This document shows positions 21,479 through 34,079 of a stretch of 64,000 bases of DNA, one piece after another (the first letter of the stretch is position 1; each line of letters begins with the position of its first letter). Location of the stretch: positions 1-64,000 of the forward strand of contig JAHLJZ010000111.1 in NCBI GenBank assembly GCA_025602915.1, in the 5' to 3' direction. The notes under the pieces are model-generated. The model did no database searches. It was not told the DNA's origin and saw nothing but the letters and a program-made list of their open reading frames with translations. Origin of the DNA: Paraphysoderma sedebokerense (taxonomy: Eukaryota > Blastocladiomycota > Physodermatomycetes > Physodermatales > Physodermataceae). A program made the translations under genes and the position numbers.

Positions 21479-24131
21479 GATGTGGGATACGGATACAACT
21501 TGCCCTGTCTCTATGCTCTCTGCAGGATCTGTACCCTTACTATATTATCGCTTCTGTCGATGTATTTCTCGCACGAATGTCGCTGTTGAAATAAAAAATC
21601 GGCCGAAAGGAGAAGCCATCTGATAAGTCTCGTGACCACGTGGCCCTTCAGCAACTGGGTCCACAATCAGCCCGCCTGCTCTTTTATCAGATTTCCCGGT
21701 TTATTCCGGTTGATGTAATGTCAATTGGAATTGCAACTACCCTTTATTGAGTGTAATCTTGGCGATGCATACAATTTCATTATTTTTGGTATACGGTTGT
21801 GACATGTAAATTACCTTATGTAAAGCAAAGACTAAAAACCATGCCCTCTGATTCCTTGATTCACTAAACGGGCGTTATCCATCCCTCCCTTCGGCGCATT
21901 CGCAAGGCTCATCGTCCTAAAGTGTTGGCAAATAAATCATTGATAACTATGTTAGTGATACCACAAAACTCGAGCCCGATCAAACGATAGAGTGCGAATC
22001 AATGCACCAAAAGTGACTCATATCAAGTAGTAGAATTTTAAACCTTCATTCCGAACACGTCAGAAAGCCCGAAGTCATCGATAACTCTACCAAAACGAAA
22101 CTTCCACTTGAGAAATTCAAGGAGTTCAAATTTCGGGAGCAAATGATTCAAGACTAGCGGCTCGGTCACAGGAATCAAAGTGTCATCATTGTCACCAGAG
22201 CAAAAGTGGAGAATGCCAGAATTTCAAAGATGAACGCATACCATAATGTTCTGCTCTAATCATTGTAGTCGCCTTGGTAAACAGATTTGCACATTGAGGG
22301 TTGGAGGAATATGGTTCAAGAGGTATGGACCACGGCCAATGTCGCATTCAAAGTCCTCTGTTTCTCGCAAATATTTTGATATGATTTTCCCACTTTGCAT
22401 TGACTAAAAGTGTGTCTTGAAGCGGGAACACCGAAGTTCATCGCCACCGGTTATCAGCCAAACAAGCCAAAAGCAGGTTCGACCAGTGTGATTTTGACGA
22501 CAGAGGAATCACTTTACAATGCGAAAATAAGAAATTTTGGAGGTATGATTCGAACAACATATCGAGGCAATTAAATGTAACACATATGAGGATCGTCGAA
22601 GTCATCGTCAATATTGAACGAGGTTGGTTCAAATTTAAACGGTTGAAGTAATACTAAAGGAATATACCAAAGCAAGAAAACATTTAGCAAACTAAATCGC
22701 TTTTCAATATTCATATTCGCTCAAACAATATATCCATAAAAGAAACTAAAATGACTGCAGAAGTAGCAAAGCATTCTGAATAGATTCACCAAAAAAGTTG
22801 TTCATATTCTCATTTCGAAAACCTTATTCTGCTCTTACATTAATTACAAATGAGCCAGAGCAGAACAGATTTCGTCATTAGAAGTTAATATAAAGGTCAT
22901 CATTATCGTATTGAATGCATCAATCAATTTCAAGCAAAAAGAAAGGAGCAGGGTAAGGGAACGAGAAATCGATACCTTAAATGTTGACACTCTTTTAGAG
23001 GACTATTCTACATATTAAAGAATTTATGTACCGTTGCAATCCAGAAGAACGACAGTGAAAAATAACAATAGTGAGCGCACAGATATCGCAAATCTGCTAA
23101 ATTTTTAAGTTGATTGCTTGGCAAATCGAAAAAAAACGCTTTTATTTGAAGGGACTAAACATTTCGGGTAGAATCACATCGAGTGATATCAATGCTTATG
23201 AGTCAAGTTGAAATACGGGTGTCAAAGGATTCGCTAAACAAGTATGTTGCGGTGGGATGTAACAATTTTTGTTGCTTTTTTTTGTGTGTCTTCTTTTGTA
23301 GGACCTTCAGAGGTAAAACGTGCCCGCCAAACCATACCAGGACAGCACCTTGGGGAAATTAAATACAGTCCTTGATAGAACGATGCTCTATACAAAGCTC
23401 CACTTCGATTAAACCAAATCTAAAACTTGAAAGGATAGAATTTACAAATTGATAATTTACATTATTCGATTGACAGGAACCATTCATCTTGATGCGGTAC
23501 TCCGACGATTAAGAAATTCCAACGATTTTGCAGAAGAACGTCAAATAGAAATAAGCAACAAGATTTTTCAAGACTTCACGGATTATGTTATCTAATCATT
23601 GCTTGATGGATAGCCGTATATGCATTCATTTAAAACTTTAGCAAACCTCCGCGTACTGGCGCCAGAAGACTGTAAGGATGACCAAAGCAGATGCAGCAAC
23701 ACACAAAGGTCACTGCAATACTGAAAATGTCGGTTCTGTATTCAGCCAGTATGAATTAATATTTAAATAATCAGTTGATTCGAACTTTGTTGCTGCGGTT
23801 AATGGCTATTTGAACAAGTATTCCACCGTTGATTCGACATCCTGGTACAAATTGGAAAGTGAATACGGTTATAGGTTATTATGAATTGAGCGAAATCACA
23901 CCCAGAATTACTCGTTGCCGTTCTTTTGCGGGAATATCAATCGTAGAGTCATCAGAGAATTCCGTCCCGTGAAATTTCTGTTGAAAGTCAAACCGGGATC
24001 TACCCGAGCTTTTGTTCAACGGATTTCCCCAATCTCCACTCGAACCCGTAGTATTTATCTGACACACCACTTTCTACGATCATTTATCAGCATACCATCA
24101 AAGTCATTCGAACCCCGGATTCTACTTTGAT
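21479..24131. other. Long gene-poor region
   Basis: 2.65 kb between the LRR gene and glutamate 5-kinase, upstream of both. Apart from the possible zinc-finger relic at 22.1-22.6 kb, I see no open frame of useful length, no RNA gene and no tandem repeat. The part from 22.65 to 24.1 kb is A+T rich and featureless to my reading. Confidence 0.45.
22085..22635 (+). pseudogene. Possible relic of a CDCA7-like (zf-4CXXC_R1) zinc-finger gene
   Basis: Short pieces in different frames resemble, in the right order, the four-CXXC zinc-finger domain of CDCA7-type proteins. Around 22165-22235 reads RSQESKCHHCHQSKSGECQN, like the CHQCRQK...C start. Around 22270-22330 reads ICTLRVGGIWFKRYG, like FCxxCLxNRYG. 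Near 22395 there is PLC, then KCVLK. At 22430-22500 reads FIATGYQPNKPKAGSTSV, like PTGxLxxxAKxxGFxSV. Stops and frame changes separate the pieces, and many cysteines are missing. This is pattern matching by eye against a remembered consensus and could be chance. Confidence 0.25.
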
Positions 24132-25919
24132 ATGAGTTCTTCCGTCGATAATCCGAAACCGGGTTCGCCAAAGACCAAATCGTACACCATCGTCATCAAG
24201 ATTGGTACCACAGTATGCCTTCATTATCCGTTGAATATATCATAAAAATCTATTTAACGTTGTACATTATTTTTGTAGTCAATATGCGATGAAGCAACTC
24301 ATTATCCTCTATTATCTAACTTATCATTATTGGTCGAAACAGTGGTGAAGCGTATGTATTTGCCTAGTCTTTGCATGAACTTCAATCCTTCGCTGACAAC
24401 CATGGACAAACTCTGACGTATTTTATGGGTTAACATCTCTATGACAATGAATACTTAGTAAAAGATGCTGGCCATAAAGTTGTTCTAGTTACAAGTGGAG
24501 CAATTGGAGTTGGAATGCGAAGAATGAAGTTAACAACTCGACCAAAAAAGTTGGCGCAAGTGCAGGTACGATGAAAGTATTTGTGGAAACCACTAAACTG
24601 AAGTACTAAGACTTAAATGTTTACGTATTAGGCCATCGCTGGGATCGGGCAGTCACGATTAATGGCTCTATACGATTCTCTTTTCGCAGAATTCAATCAA
24701 CCCATTGCTCAAGTGTTATTATCTCGTGGAGATATTTCTGATCGATCACACTATCTCAATGCCGTGAATACATTTCGAGAAATGTTGGATTATAATGTGC
24801 TACCTATTGTCAATGAGAATGACGCAGTCAGTGTTACTGAAATTAAGTTCGGTGACAACGATACATTGAGCGCTATTGTGGCGGGAATGGTGAATGCGAA
24901 TTATCTATTTCTGTTGACAGATGTGGAGTGTTTGTATACGGACAATCCAAGGTTGAATAAGGATGCTAAACCGGTGAGAATTGTTGAAGATATTGAAAAG
25001 TTGAAGGAACAAAGTAAGTACCCAGTACACATTAACATCAAAGCATGATAATGCCTGCAGTTTCAATGTTCATCGGATTTCCGACTAATTGTATTGTTTC
25101 AACTTTATTTCAAAGTCACGATAACAACCGCTGGATCATCTCTTGGAACTGGAGGTAAGAAGCGCAATTCACTTCAATTATTGAACCCGACTGTGCGAAT
25201 TTCGGTTAAGCCCTGCATTCAAAGGAATGACGACAAAACTCATTGCCGCGGAACTGGCAACATCCGCTGGTTGTCACACGGTGATTCTCAAATCAACTCA
25301 ACCAACAAATATACTGAAGGTTATTAATCCGGTTGAAGCGGAAGATCAAGTTGGGACCATTTTTCTTGCTCGAGAGTCACGATTGGGTGATAGACGTTGG
25401 TGGTGCGTGGAGTTTGCCTTTTACATATATTAGCTTTCGCTAACATATATGTACTAACCAAATTTCTATACCCAAAATTGATAAAGGATCCTCCATGGTC
25501 TTAAACCGCACGGGACGATCGTCATTGATGCTGGAGCAACAAAGGCTCTTTTATCTCACGCTTCCCTTTTTGCGGCTGGCATAGTATCTGTGGCAGGTTC
25601 ATTCACTGCTTTGCAGTCAGTTCGATTGGTGTCCTCATTCAAATTGCCCTCTACTTCCAACGAAGGTGAAGTAGAGGTGAGGCAAATAGAAATAGGAAAA
25701 GGCATTGCAAATTATAGTTCAGTTGAAATTGAATTGGTAAAGGGTTGCGGTAGTAAAGAGGTCCAGGAAAAGTTGGGATATATGGACCAGGAAAGTATTG
25801 TTAGCAGAGAAAATGTGGTGCTGTCTGTTGGCGGGAGTTCGGAAAAAGAAGTACAAATGTTGATTGAACGGGTGGAGAAGGAAGGTCTATGGCAGTTGCA
25901 GAGAGAAAATAAGAATTGA
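24132..25919 (+). CDS. PRO1: Glutamate 5-kinase with C-terminal PUA domain
   Basis: First enzyme of proline synthesis: phosphorylates glutamate to gamma-glutamyl phosphate. It is a separate kinase as in fungi, not the fused P5CS of plants and animals. Start ATG 24132; exon 1 gives [10 protein letters not shown], the amino-acid kinase nucleotide loop. Following exons read [80 protein letters not shown] and [20 protein letters not shown], all hallmark blocks. The last exons hold the PUA domain ([20 protein letters not shown], followed by IVSVAGSF). About seven introns are needed, and the frames join cleanly at those I traced. A Ser/Glu-rich insert lies in the distal PUA region. Confidence 0.95.
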
Positions 25920-26290
25920 GCCAATAGAAGAGTCGTTTAAATAGTGATTTTTCCTGAACAATCAAATAAATTAAATGTTCTCAAGTCATGTTTGCATTGT
26001 AATATGTAATTTCGGTAAAAGATATCCCCTTGTATAAACCATTCTGTTGACAATAAAGCCGACAATGGCGACATGAACGTTGGTGCCGCTCCGATCAGAT
26101 CAAAGGATCGTGTGCCGGGGAAAATTGAAACAGTGGCAATGAAGCAACCAATTCTGCTGAGAAATCCAGATAAGAGCACATAACACTCGCTGATGAATAG
26201 CAAATAAGACTGCAATCCTCTTTCTCATTATTCCTTACCGACAACTCTTTTGAACACAGTTCCCTTTGTACTCGAAATCGCGAAAACGGC

Positions 26291-28482
26291 ATGAATTATC
26301 CAGTTATCATCGCAGCATCTCTACTCTGTGTTGTGGGCTATATTTTCGTTCGGATCGCTATCAGTATCGTAAAGGTAACGCCATTTTACTCCTCGTAATA
26401 ACGGCATTGTGCTCACTCCAGTCTGCTTTGATAGGCCGAACTTAATGCTCGACGCATTGAAAAGTTGGGAATCCCAAAACCTAAATACACCGATATTGTT
26501 TTCGGCAATGGCGTCGAACTAGCAAAAGATGATTTTTATAGACAAGAGGAAAAGTATATGGAGGAATTGGGAGACGGTATATATTTCTTTGTGTCCGACT
26601 CTATGTGTCCCTGTATGAGTTGACGACTAATATGCTTGCCGACAGTATTCTTTTTCCGTGCCGTGCATCTTTGTGTTGTGAATATCGCCGATTCGGAACT
26701 GGCTAAGCAGGTCATGTCAAAGTTAAATTTACCAAAAGCAAGGTATAGATAACTCTTTGTTTGCACTCAGTGATTGATCAATGGTGCTGTGGTGCGCTGT
26801 ACTGACACAGCTGATTCCGCACTGACAGATATCATGCGATCGAGGAGCTAGTAGGAAAAAGTAGTTTGTTAACAAGCAACGGTGAAAATTGGAGTTGGAA
26901 AGTTAGTTTCATTTCTTACCGTCATTGAATTTGGACAGTCCGTTACTCACCTGAGTCAATAATGGTTTAGAGAAAGATGATGAATCCCGCTTTTCATCAT
27001 AATTTCCTCAAGAATATTTTAGTGTCTGTCGTTACAGATGTAACTCAAACTGTGTTCGAAAGTAGGCATTTCGTCTCGGGTTGTGTTTGATTGAGCTCGT
27101 ATTTACTATATTCTTTAGATGAATTTAATTCAGCCGCTCTTTCCGGAGACCCGGTAGATATCCAAGAATGGTTTACGAAAATTACTTTAGATGTTATTGG
27201 TCTAGCAGGTTTGTACAGTTAAGCAACCTCTTTTTAAGCTCTCGTGATCACTGATTTATGCATGAAGGTTTCGACTATCCCTTCGGTTTCACCAAACCTT
27301 CGACCAAAAAATCGTCTTCAATCTCCGAAATGATTTTGACCGTCCTTTCGGAACCCGGTTTACGGCTCTCCGATCCTTTACGCAAGTACACTCATTTCAA
27401 GCAGTCACGAGAATACGATAGCCAGTTGAAGTTGTTTAAAGCTTTAGGAAGACAGATTATCCAAGCAGCTAGAGATGCGGATGTTGGAGGTGAAGATAGA
27501 AGTATACTCAGTTTATTGTTGAAAGCTCGAGGTGATGATGGATTGGGGATGACAGATGATAATTTACTGGATGAAATCATGACATTTCGTATGTATTGGG
27601 CTTCGTCTTTTCCATTACACTTCAGCATATAATCTGCAAATATTGACGAGCCCATACGTGCATCTAATTGTAGTCGTCGCTGGCCACGAAACCACTTCTG
27701 GCACTCTTTCCTTCTTGATTTATCTTCTCGCGAAGCATCCCGAAGTTAAGAACAAAGTTTATGCTGAGGTAGATGAAATTATGGGCGAACGAACCGTGCC
27801 AACTTTTGAAGACCAGAATAAAGTGACTTACGGTAACTATGTTATCAAGGAGACTTTACGATTGGTAGGATGGTGAAATTCATTTCTAAATCAGATGTCA
27901 GCTTATTGATACATTTCTTGTGCAGTTTCCTGTCGCTCCTGGTACTTCAAGGGCTGCTTCGGAAGATATGCAGATTGGAAAACATGTCATTCCAAAGGAC
28001 GCAAGTATTTTTCCTCGCCGAACTCGGCTGATTCCACAACTAATATATGATTGTCTTTTTATAGGCTCTCATTTTAGTCAACTTCTACCTAATGCATAGA
28101 AATCCTAAGTACTGGAAGAATCCGCTGCAGTTCATCCCGGAAAGATTCGACACCAACTCTTCGGAGGGCGAAAACCCGATGAATTCATCCCATATTTATA
28201 TACCATTTGCAGCTGGACCACGGTAAACATCCGATTCTGTCTTTGCCCACCATTGTTATATGCCTAACTCCTGACGCAACATTCTATTCATCCAGAATTT
28301 GTATTGGGAAACCATTTGCTGAAATCGAACTACGTCTCATTTTACTCATGTTTTGCCGAAATTATGATTTTGAGATCGTCGAAGAAGAAGCCAAAGACAA
28401 CTTGCCGTTTCACCATCGATTTACATCAAGTGTCACGATGAGACCGTTGGGGTATAAACTGCGATTGACGAAACGAGTGTAG
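26291..28482 (+). CDS. Cytochrome P450 monooxygenase (copy 1)
   Basis: Microsomal class II P450. Start ATG 26291 gives an N-terminal membrane anchor (VIIAASLLCVVGYIFVRIA). Conserved blocks, spread over about ten exons: WSWKRKMMNPAFHHNFL (helix C), ITLDVIGLAGFDYPF, the oxygen-binding I-helix LVAGHETTSGTLSFL, ETLRL (ExxR), FIPERFD, and the haem loop FAAGPRICIGKPFAE with its cysteine. The protein ends LRLTKRV. Sequence style suggests the CYP3/CYP5-like or CYP4 side of the superfamily rather than a fungal secondary-metabolism clan, but I cannot assign a family or substrate. The copy at 43.9 kb is a close paralogue with matching exon junctions. All catalytic motifs are intact. Confidence 0.92.
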
Positions 28483-29696
28483 CAGTGGATGAAGAGTAAA
28501 GCTATGTCATAACGTGGTTTCAAATATAGAAGTTTGTTCATGGAGAGACACACATAATTTTGTTCCTCTCAGATTAATGACGGATATTCTGTGCCATCAA
28601 CCACCGTGTGGACTTCATAAATTTTCAATGCTGGCTATGTCATTCAATAGTTTTCTCGTGTCCAAAGTTTACTCAGTACATATTTCCTTCAATCGATCCA
28701 TGAGATTCTCAAATGAAAGGCTTGAATAGATATTATGATCAGTGAGTGTGTAATCGTTACCACTTTTTGCCACAGCATGGACCACTGTCTACATTATTTG
28801 AGTTTCGACAGTACACGATAGTTCGGTTCCAGACTGAATCCGTCACGCGGAATCGCTCACATTGTATTGACTTTGGGCCTTCGTGGATATGATGATGAAA
28901 AAATAGAAAAACCACAAGAACTAAACAAATTTACCGTATCTATATTTAGATATAATTATATCGCTATATACTTTACAAATCCGTAGTCTCACAGTATCTG
29001 CTTATTCCGCTTCTAATTTTCAGCTTCTCATCTGACTACGAATCATCGGCTTTGTGATTCCCTTTAATTGTGTGTGGCCCCTGATTGAATTCTTGTTAAA
29101 TTCGCGTGAGTTCGATCATCCAAGTCTAATTTCTCGTCAGTGATTCACAGTGGTGATGATTGAGTCTTAAACGACTTCAGTCTTGAAGAAATTATCCAGT
29201 CCATTTTGTGTCAGTTCGAATATTATTGAATCTACAAAATACGAGGCAATTTTTTAAATACATTCGCAATCGGAAAATTCTGAACGCCTTTCTTTTCATT
29301 CAGGACGACAGTCTCTGCTACTCGGCCATTCGAAGACCCCACGAATGGTTGCGACATATCGAGCAGAATTTTCTATTTTGGTCGATGAATAGATGCTTTG
29401 CGACGTAAAATCAAAACTATTAATGTCACCGCATTGCCCGCAATAGTTAGCATCCACTAATATGTCCACTAAATATTGTCGAGTATTCAGAACAGCATAT
29501 AGGTATCCGCAGTTGTGCGGCGGTGCGCAGGGAAAGCGGCTGACACCGGCAAGAACAAAGGTAACACGTGCTAAGATAATAGCACATAATAAATCACGGT
29601 AATAAATTAACACATGTGCGACTCTTGATATGCTTGCTTTTATATTAAATCTTAATCTTGATGCACATCTGGCAATCTTCACCTAAAATTTAAACC
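28483..29696. other. Intergenic, no gene seen
   Basis: 1.2 kb between the first P450 and the coiled-coil gene on the same strand. A+T rich with no long conserved-looking frame. It presumably holds the P450 3' UTR and the promoter of the next gene. Confidence 0.4.
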
Positions 29697-31092
29697 ATGC
29701 TTGCACAGACAGACTTAGACCCCTTACTAAATGAATGGGAGGACTTGCAGAACCAGATTCATTTGAAAGACCCGGCTACATTGTGGTCAAAGCGGGCGGC
29801 GTTGTCAGACCTCATCGCCAGAATGTCAAAGGACATAGAAACGAAACAAACGAAGATTGGGGTGATAGAAAAGAGAATGTACGATTTCACGTTACTTTCT
29901 GTAAACAATTGGCCGATTTATTTAAAGCTAACATGGGAATCTCAGTAAAAAAGAATATGCCGATGTTGAACGAATGAAATCCGTAACATTTACATCGTTA
30001 AAAGCAAAACTAGTGGTATGCGTCAAATCTATAGTCGATATATAGAGATTTAGGGTTTGAATATAATCTTAAATTTAAATTACAGGGTAAATACGAACGG
30101 AAGTTAGAAAAAGAAGAAGCCGAATTTGTGGCGGCCTATGAAGAGCTCCAGGCAGAGCAACGAGAACTTGAGTCTTTGAGGAATTCCTTACGACCATGGA
30201 AAGCAGAATCTGATAGTTTGGAGGTATCTGCAAAATTGGTTGATTCTATGATTCAGCGTTTAAGAGAAATTGAAAAGTTGGTGGGTATTAACATTATTAA
30301 TTGTATCATGATATTATATAGTAATAACGCACCTCTCGATTCTTACCTTATTCCCTAGATCTTTGATGGCCCATCGCCGTATTACCCATCGGAAGATTTG
30401 CTCGAACAACAGACTAAATGTTTACAGCTCCAATCTGAGAATCTTCGGTCGATAATGTACCGTCAGAGGACTGCGAACACCTACATTGACGATGCTGTCA
30501 CTCATTGCCAGAAGGCTATTAAGTATCTGCTCGACGCGAAAGAACTCACAAGTGCAAATATGACTCTTGATGCAATTATTTTGGACTGCGGGAAGGAATA
30601 CAACACCGATAAAGGTCAACAAAAGATTGAATTGTGCAAAGAAAGGGTAGAAGCTGCGTGTACCATTTATCCTGAACTAAGAAATTATTTTCCGGAAGGG
30701 ACGTTTACTATGCCTATCACCAAACCAAGCTCGTTCATTGATGAGTTATTCGGTAACAATTTCAAGTAAGTCTAACTTTTGTGTGGGGCCTACCGGAATT
30801 GTATACTGAAGTCTGTTCTTCCATTCCTTCCTCCTGCTTTCCCGACATTAGGGATTACCATAAAATCAAGAAATCGCTCAAGAAATGCGAGACAGTATTA
30901 CAGCTGCTTAATCAATGCAAGACGAATATGGAATCATCTCTAGAATCTCTGAAAAGAGATCTAGCAGAAACCGAGTCTTTGCATGTCGCCTCCTTAAAGC
31001 AATTGGAAGACACAAGAAAAGACATCCTTGTGAATTGGATTGCATCTAAGAAAACCTATGCGAATGTGCACAGAACGCCAGTTTGTCAATGA
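29697..31092 (+). CDS. Conserved coiled-coil protein of unknown function
   Basis: Start ATG 29697 (MLAQTDLDPLLNEWEDLQ). Exon 1 ends at a GTACGA donor after KRM. A small exon gives KEYADVERMKSVTFTSLKAK, and the next, phase 0 after TTACAG, starts GKYERKLEKEEAEF. Later exons encode IFDGPSPYYPSEDLLEQQ, a helical region with YIDDAVTHCQKAIKYL, and a C-terminal helix bundle with DYHKIKKSLKKCETV, stopping at 31092. Most of the protein is predicted coiled coil by its heptad-like Leu/Glu/Lys pattern. The blocks DVERMKS-TF-SL and FDGPSP-YP recall uncharacterised proteins common in fungi and slime moulds (memory, not a search). No signal peptide or membrane span. I assign no function. Confidence 0.75.
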
Positions 31093-31284
31093 TTCGATTA
31101 ATTTCATATCTGGGCTTATTATTATTCAGACAAATCTCATGAAATCTTGGTTTGCTGTTCGGACTTACATGTGGCAGGGATTGCTTAGATTAGTGTGATG
31201 ACGCTTTGTAAATTATTTTCGGAGTTAACTCTATGAAACGCAAGTTGCTGAAGGACGCAACCAACTGCACGGTTGCACCGCCGG

Positions 31285-33765
31285 AGAGCCATACTGCAGG
31301 ATGCTGAATGATACTCGCGATGAGCATAGCGTTGGAAATTACCATGTATATTTAGAATATTTTTAACAAAGGCGTGATTTAAACTCCACGATTAATTGCC
31401 AATGTTAAATCATGATTTTTGACATTCATGCTGCAGGATGCACATCCACACCCCAGATTTCGCTGTTCGTACTGCAGGATGTATCACATTGGTACTTTGC
31501 TGCACGATTATCACAAGATGACTCGCAATTTTATTTTACTATATAAATTAATAATAACTAGTGTAAGATTACGGTATATTACTTGATGCTGTATGATACA
31601 CGGACTATTGATAACTGACCGCAATTCAAACTGCAGTGTGCGTCAACTATCATGCTGCATGATGTTAAGGATCACCATTTTAGTTGAGCTTTCAAGGTAA
31701 AGATAGCATTATTAATACATGCAGTCTTTAATGATGAAGATAAAGAATAAAATAATATTTTATTAATCATGGTATGTGACTTCCATGCTGTAAGATGCAG
31801 TACCAACACTGACGCGAAAACTGGCTCAAACTGTAGGATGCTGCATGACATTCAGAATCACCAGGCATGAGGATTATCAGCAAATTTTAATATCTCATAT
31901 AATAAGAGAAGAGGATGTTTAAGAATTTGGAATCATCAATAGCACTGATATTCTATTCAAATTCAGCAACACACTCCAAATTTCAGTTCATACTGCAGGA
32001 TGCACCACCTTTGTACTTTGCTGCAGGATTAACACAAACATCTCGATGGCTGACAAATTAATCTTACTAAGTGACCAAAACAGCTGGTATTATAAGTATT
32101 TGTCGAGAATTACGGTATTTTTATTTTAATGCTGTAGGATGCAACTGACAACCCCTGACCCGCAAGAGATCCGAACTGCAAGATGCACCAACCTTCATAC
32201 TGCATGATGCTCATGATCTACGTTGTAATTGAAATTTAAACATGAAGATAGTATGCTTAAATCTGTACTTGTGAAGTATATATAGATATTTTAAACATTA
32301 TGGTATGTTATTTTAATGCTGTAGGATGCGATAGCTGTACGAATATGCAGTAATCGCCGTCTTCCATAATGTAGGATGCTGCGTGGTATTTCTCATCAGC
32401 ACAGAGATGAAAACTATCATATAACCTTACAGAACATAATTATAAAATATGTTATCCGAACCTGGAGCTCGAAGTCAATTTAAAATTATGGTGTATGACA
32501 TTGATGCTGCAGGATGTACAAACAGACAACTGATTTCGCGGTTCATACTGCAGGATGCACCGCTGCACTAATTATACAATAATCAAAACAATTGAAATTA
32601 ATAATAAGTCGTGGACATTAAGGTATATTCTATTGATGCTGTATACACACTGACTATTGATAACTGACCGCAATTCAAACTGCAGGGTACATGCTGCAGG
32701 AAGTTCGTGATCGCCATTGTAAATGGGATTTTAACATAACGATAACATTCTTAATATATGTAGGCATAATGATAAAGAATATAAAATTTTTTCAAATATC
32801 ATAGTATGTGACTTTCATGCTGTAGAATGCGGCACCAACACGAACGCGAAAATGGCTCAAACTGTAGGATGCTGCATGAAATTCAGAATCACCAGGGACG
32901 AAGATTATCAGCAAACTTTGTTACCTTTTATAATAGAAAACGCGGATATTTGAGAGTTTTGAATCATAAGTACCACGGATATTCGATCCAATGCATTAAG
33001 ATACTCCAAAATACACGACAACTGCAGTTCATACTGCACGATGCACCACCATCGTCCTTTGCTGTATGATTTTCACAATCATCTCTATGACTCACACATT
33101 AGTGTGAATGAGTGATTATTGAAGCCATACTAACTTGTCCAGCATTGCGGCTTTTTTATTTTAAGGCTGTAGGATGCAACTGACAACCCCTGACCAAGGG
33201 ATCCAAAGTGCAGGATGCACTCACCTTCATACTGGATGATATTCATGATCCACGTTGTAATTGAAATTTCAACATAAGGATAGTATGAATTACTCTATGT
33301 AGGTTATTATTGTGAAGGATATATAGATATCTCAAACATTATGGTATGCGACTTTAATGCTGTAGGATGCAATAGCTGTAGGATGCAGTAATCGCCCGGC
33401 TGGTCTTCCATAATGTAGGATGCTGCGTGATAGTGATATTTTTCACCAGCAAAGAGATGGATATTATCATGTGTATTTACCAATCAAAATTCTCTTAATG
33501 TGTAGTTAGAGTCCGATGCTTGATGTCAATTTAAAGTGATGGTGTATTTATGTCATTGGTGCTGCAGGAAGTACCAACACTAAAAATCGCGGTTCATACT
33601 GCAGGATGCACCATCTTCGTACTGTACTGTGCTGTAGACACGAACATCCTGATGATTGACAAATTAATGTTACTAAGTAACCGAAACAGCTGATGTTATA
33701 AGTATTTGTCCAAAAACTACGGTATAGTATGTTGATGCTGTAGGGTACACTAGCAATTCCTTCCC
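31285..33765 (+). repeat. Hierarchical tandem array, about 1.05-kb unit of five subunits with TGYAGGATG boxes
   Basis: Each unit contains five recognisable subunits. A: copies near 31403, 32477 and 33528. B: 31540 and 32594. C: 31765 and 32798. D: 32020 and 33065. E: 32290 and 33335. Each subunit begins with GGTATG-like sequence, then ATGCTGYAGGATGC. In most, about 40-50 bp further on, comes a second box, ACTGYAGGATGC, and then an A+T-rich spacer of 100-150 bp. The 9-mer TGYAGGATG occurs at least 17 times exactly, always on this strand, with many one-mismatch copies. Matching subunits of different units are far more alike than different subunits within a unit, the mark of a higher-order repeat. 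No long open frame crosses it. It lies between the convergent 3' ends of the coiled-coil and Vps72 genes. Confidence 0.9.
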
Positions 33766-34079
33766 GGCTGGGATACTGGTGATTTCACAATAACTGCATC
33801 TGTGGATATGAGCATGGCGTCAATTACAGCCCATAGAGTAGATGACTTATAAGGTATTGAAAATTAGAGTAACTCTTACCAAAGAATTTGTACGATCCAT
33901 TGATTGTTCGGTATGTCCGAATGAGTTTTTACCAAAGAAGTGTAGGAGCAATTGAAGTTTTGTCCATCAATTACAGATAGACCAATTTGACGTCATCATT
34001 TGCATTTACAAAAATTATTTTACAATCAACAAGTCCTATTATACAAACTATGGTTCCTACTTCGTTTTTCGCCAGTGTG
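33766..34079. other. Flank between the repeat array and Vps72
   Basis: About 310 bp of A+T-rich sequence without repeat boxes. It probably contains the Vps72 3' UTR. Nothing else seen. Confidence 0.35.

Noticed and set aside
28510-28600. Similarity to 40178-40245 (TAACNTGGTTTCAAAT...CATGGNGAGA)
   Set aside because: Only about 30 shared positions with gaps; no extended repeat could be followed from either side.
29296-29682. 128-codon minus-strand frame upstream of the coiled-coil gene
   Set aside because: No ATG at its start, no recognisable domain, and it overlaps the promoter of the plus-strand gene.
31285-33765. CRISPR-like array
   Set aside because: Repeat boxes are short, degenerate and unevenly spaced, spacers themselves repeat every 1.05 kb, and the surroundings are eukaryotic with introns.
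31285-33765. Transposable element explanation for the repeats
   Set aside because: No open frame for a transposase or polymerase, no terminal inverted repeats and no target duplication were seen; the internal order fits tandem amplification.
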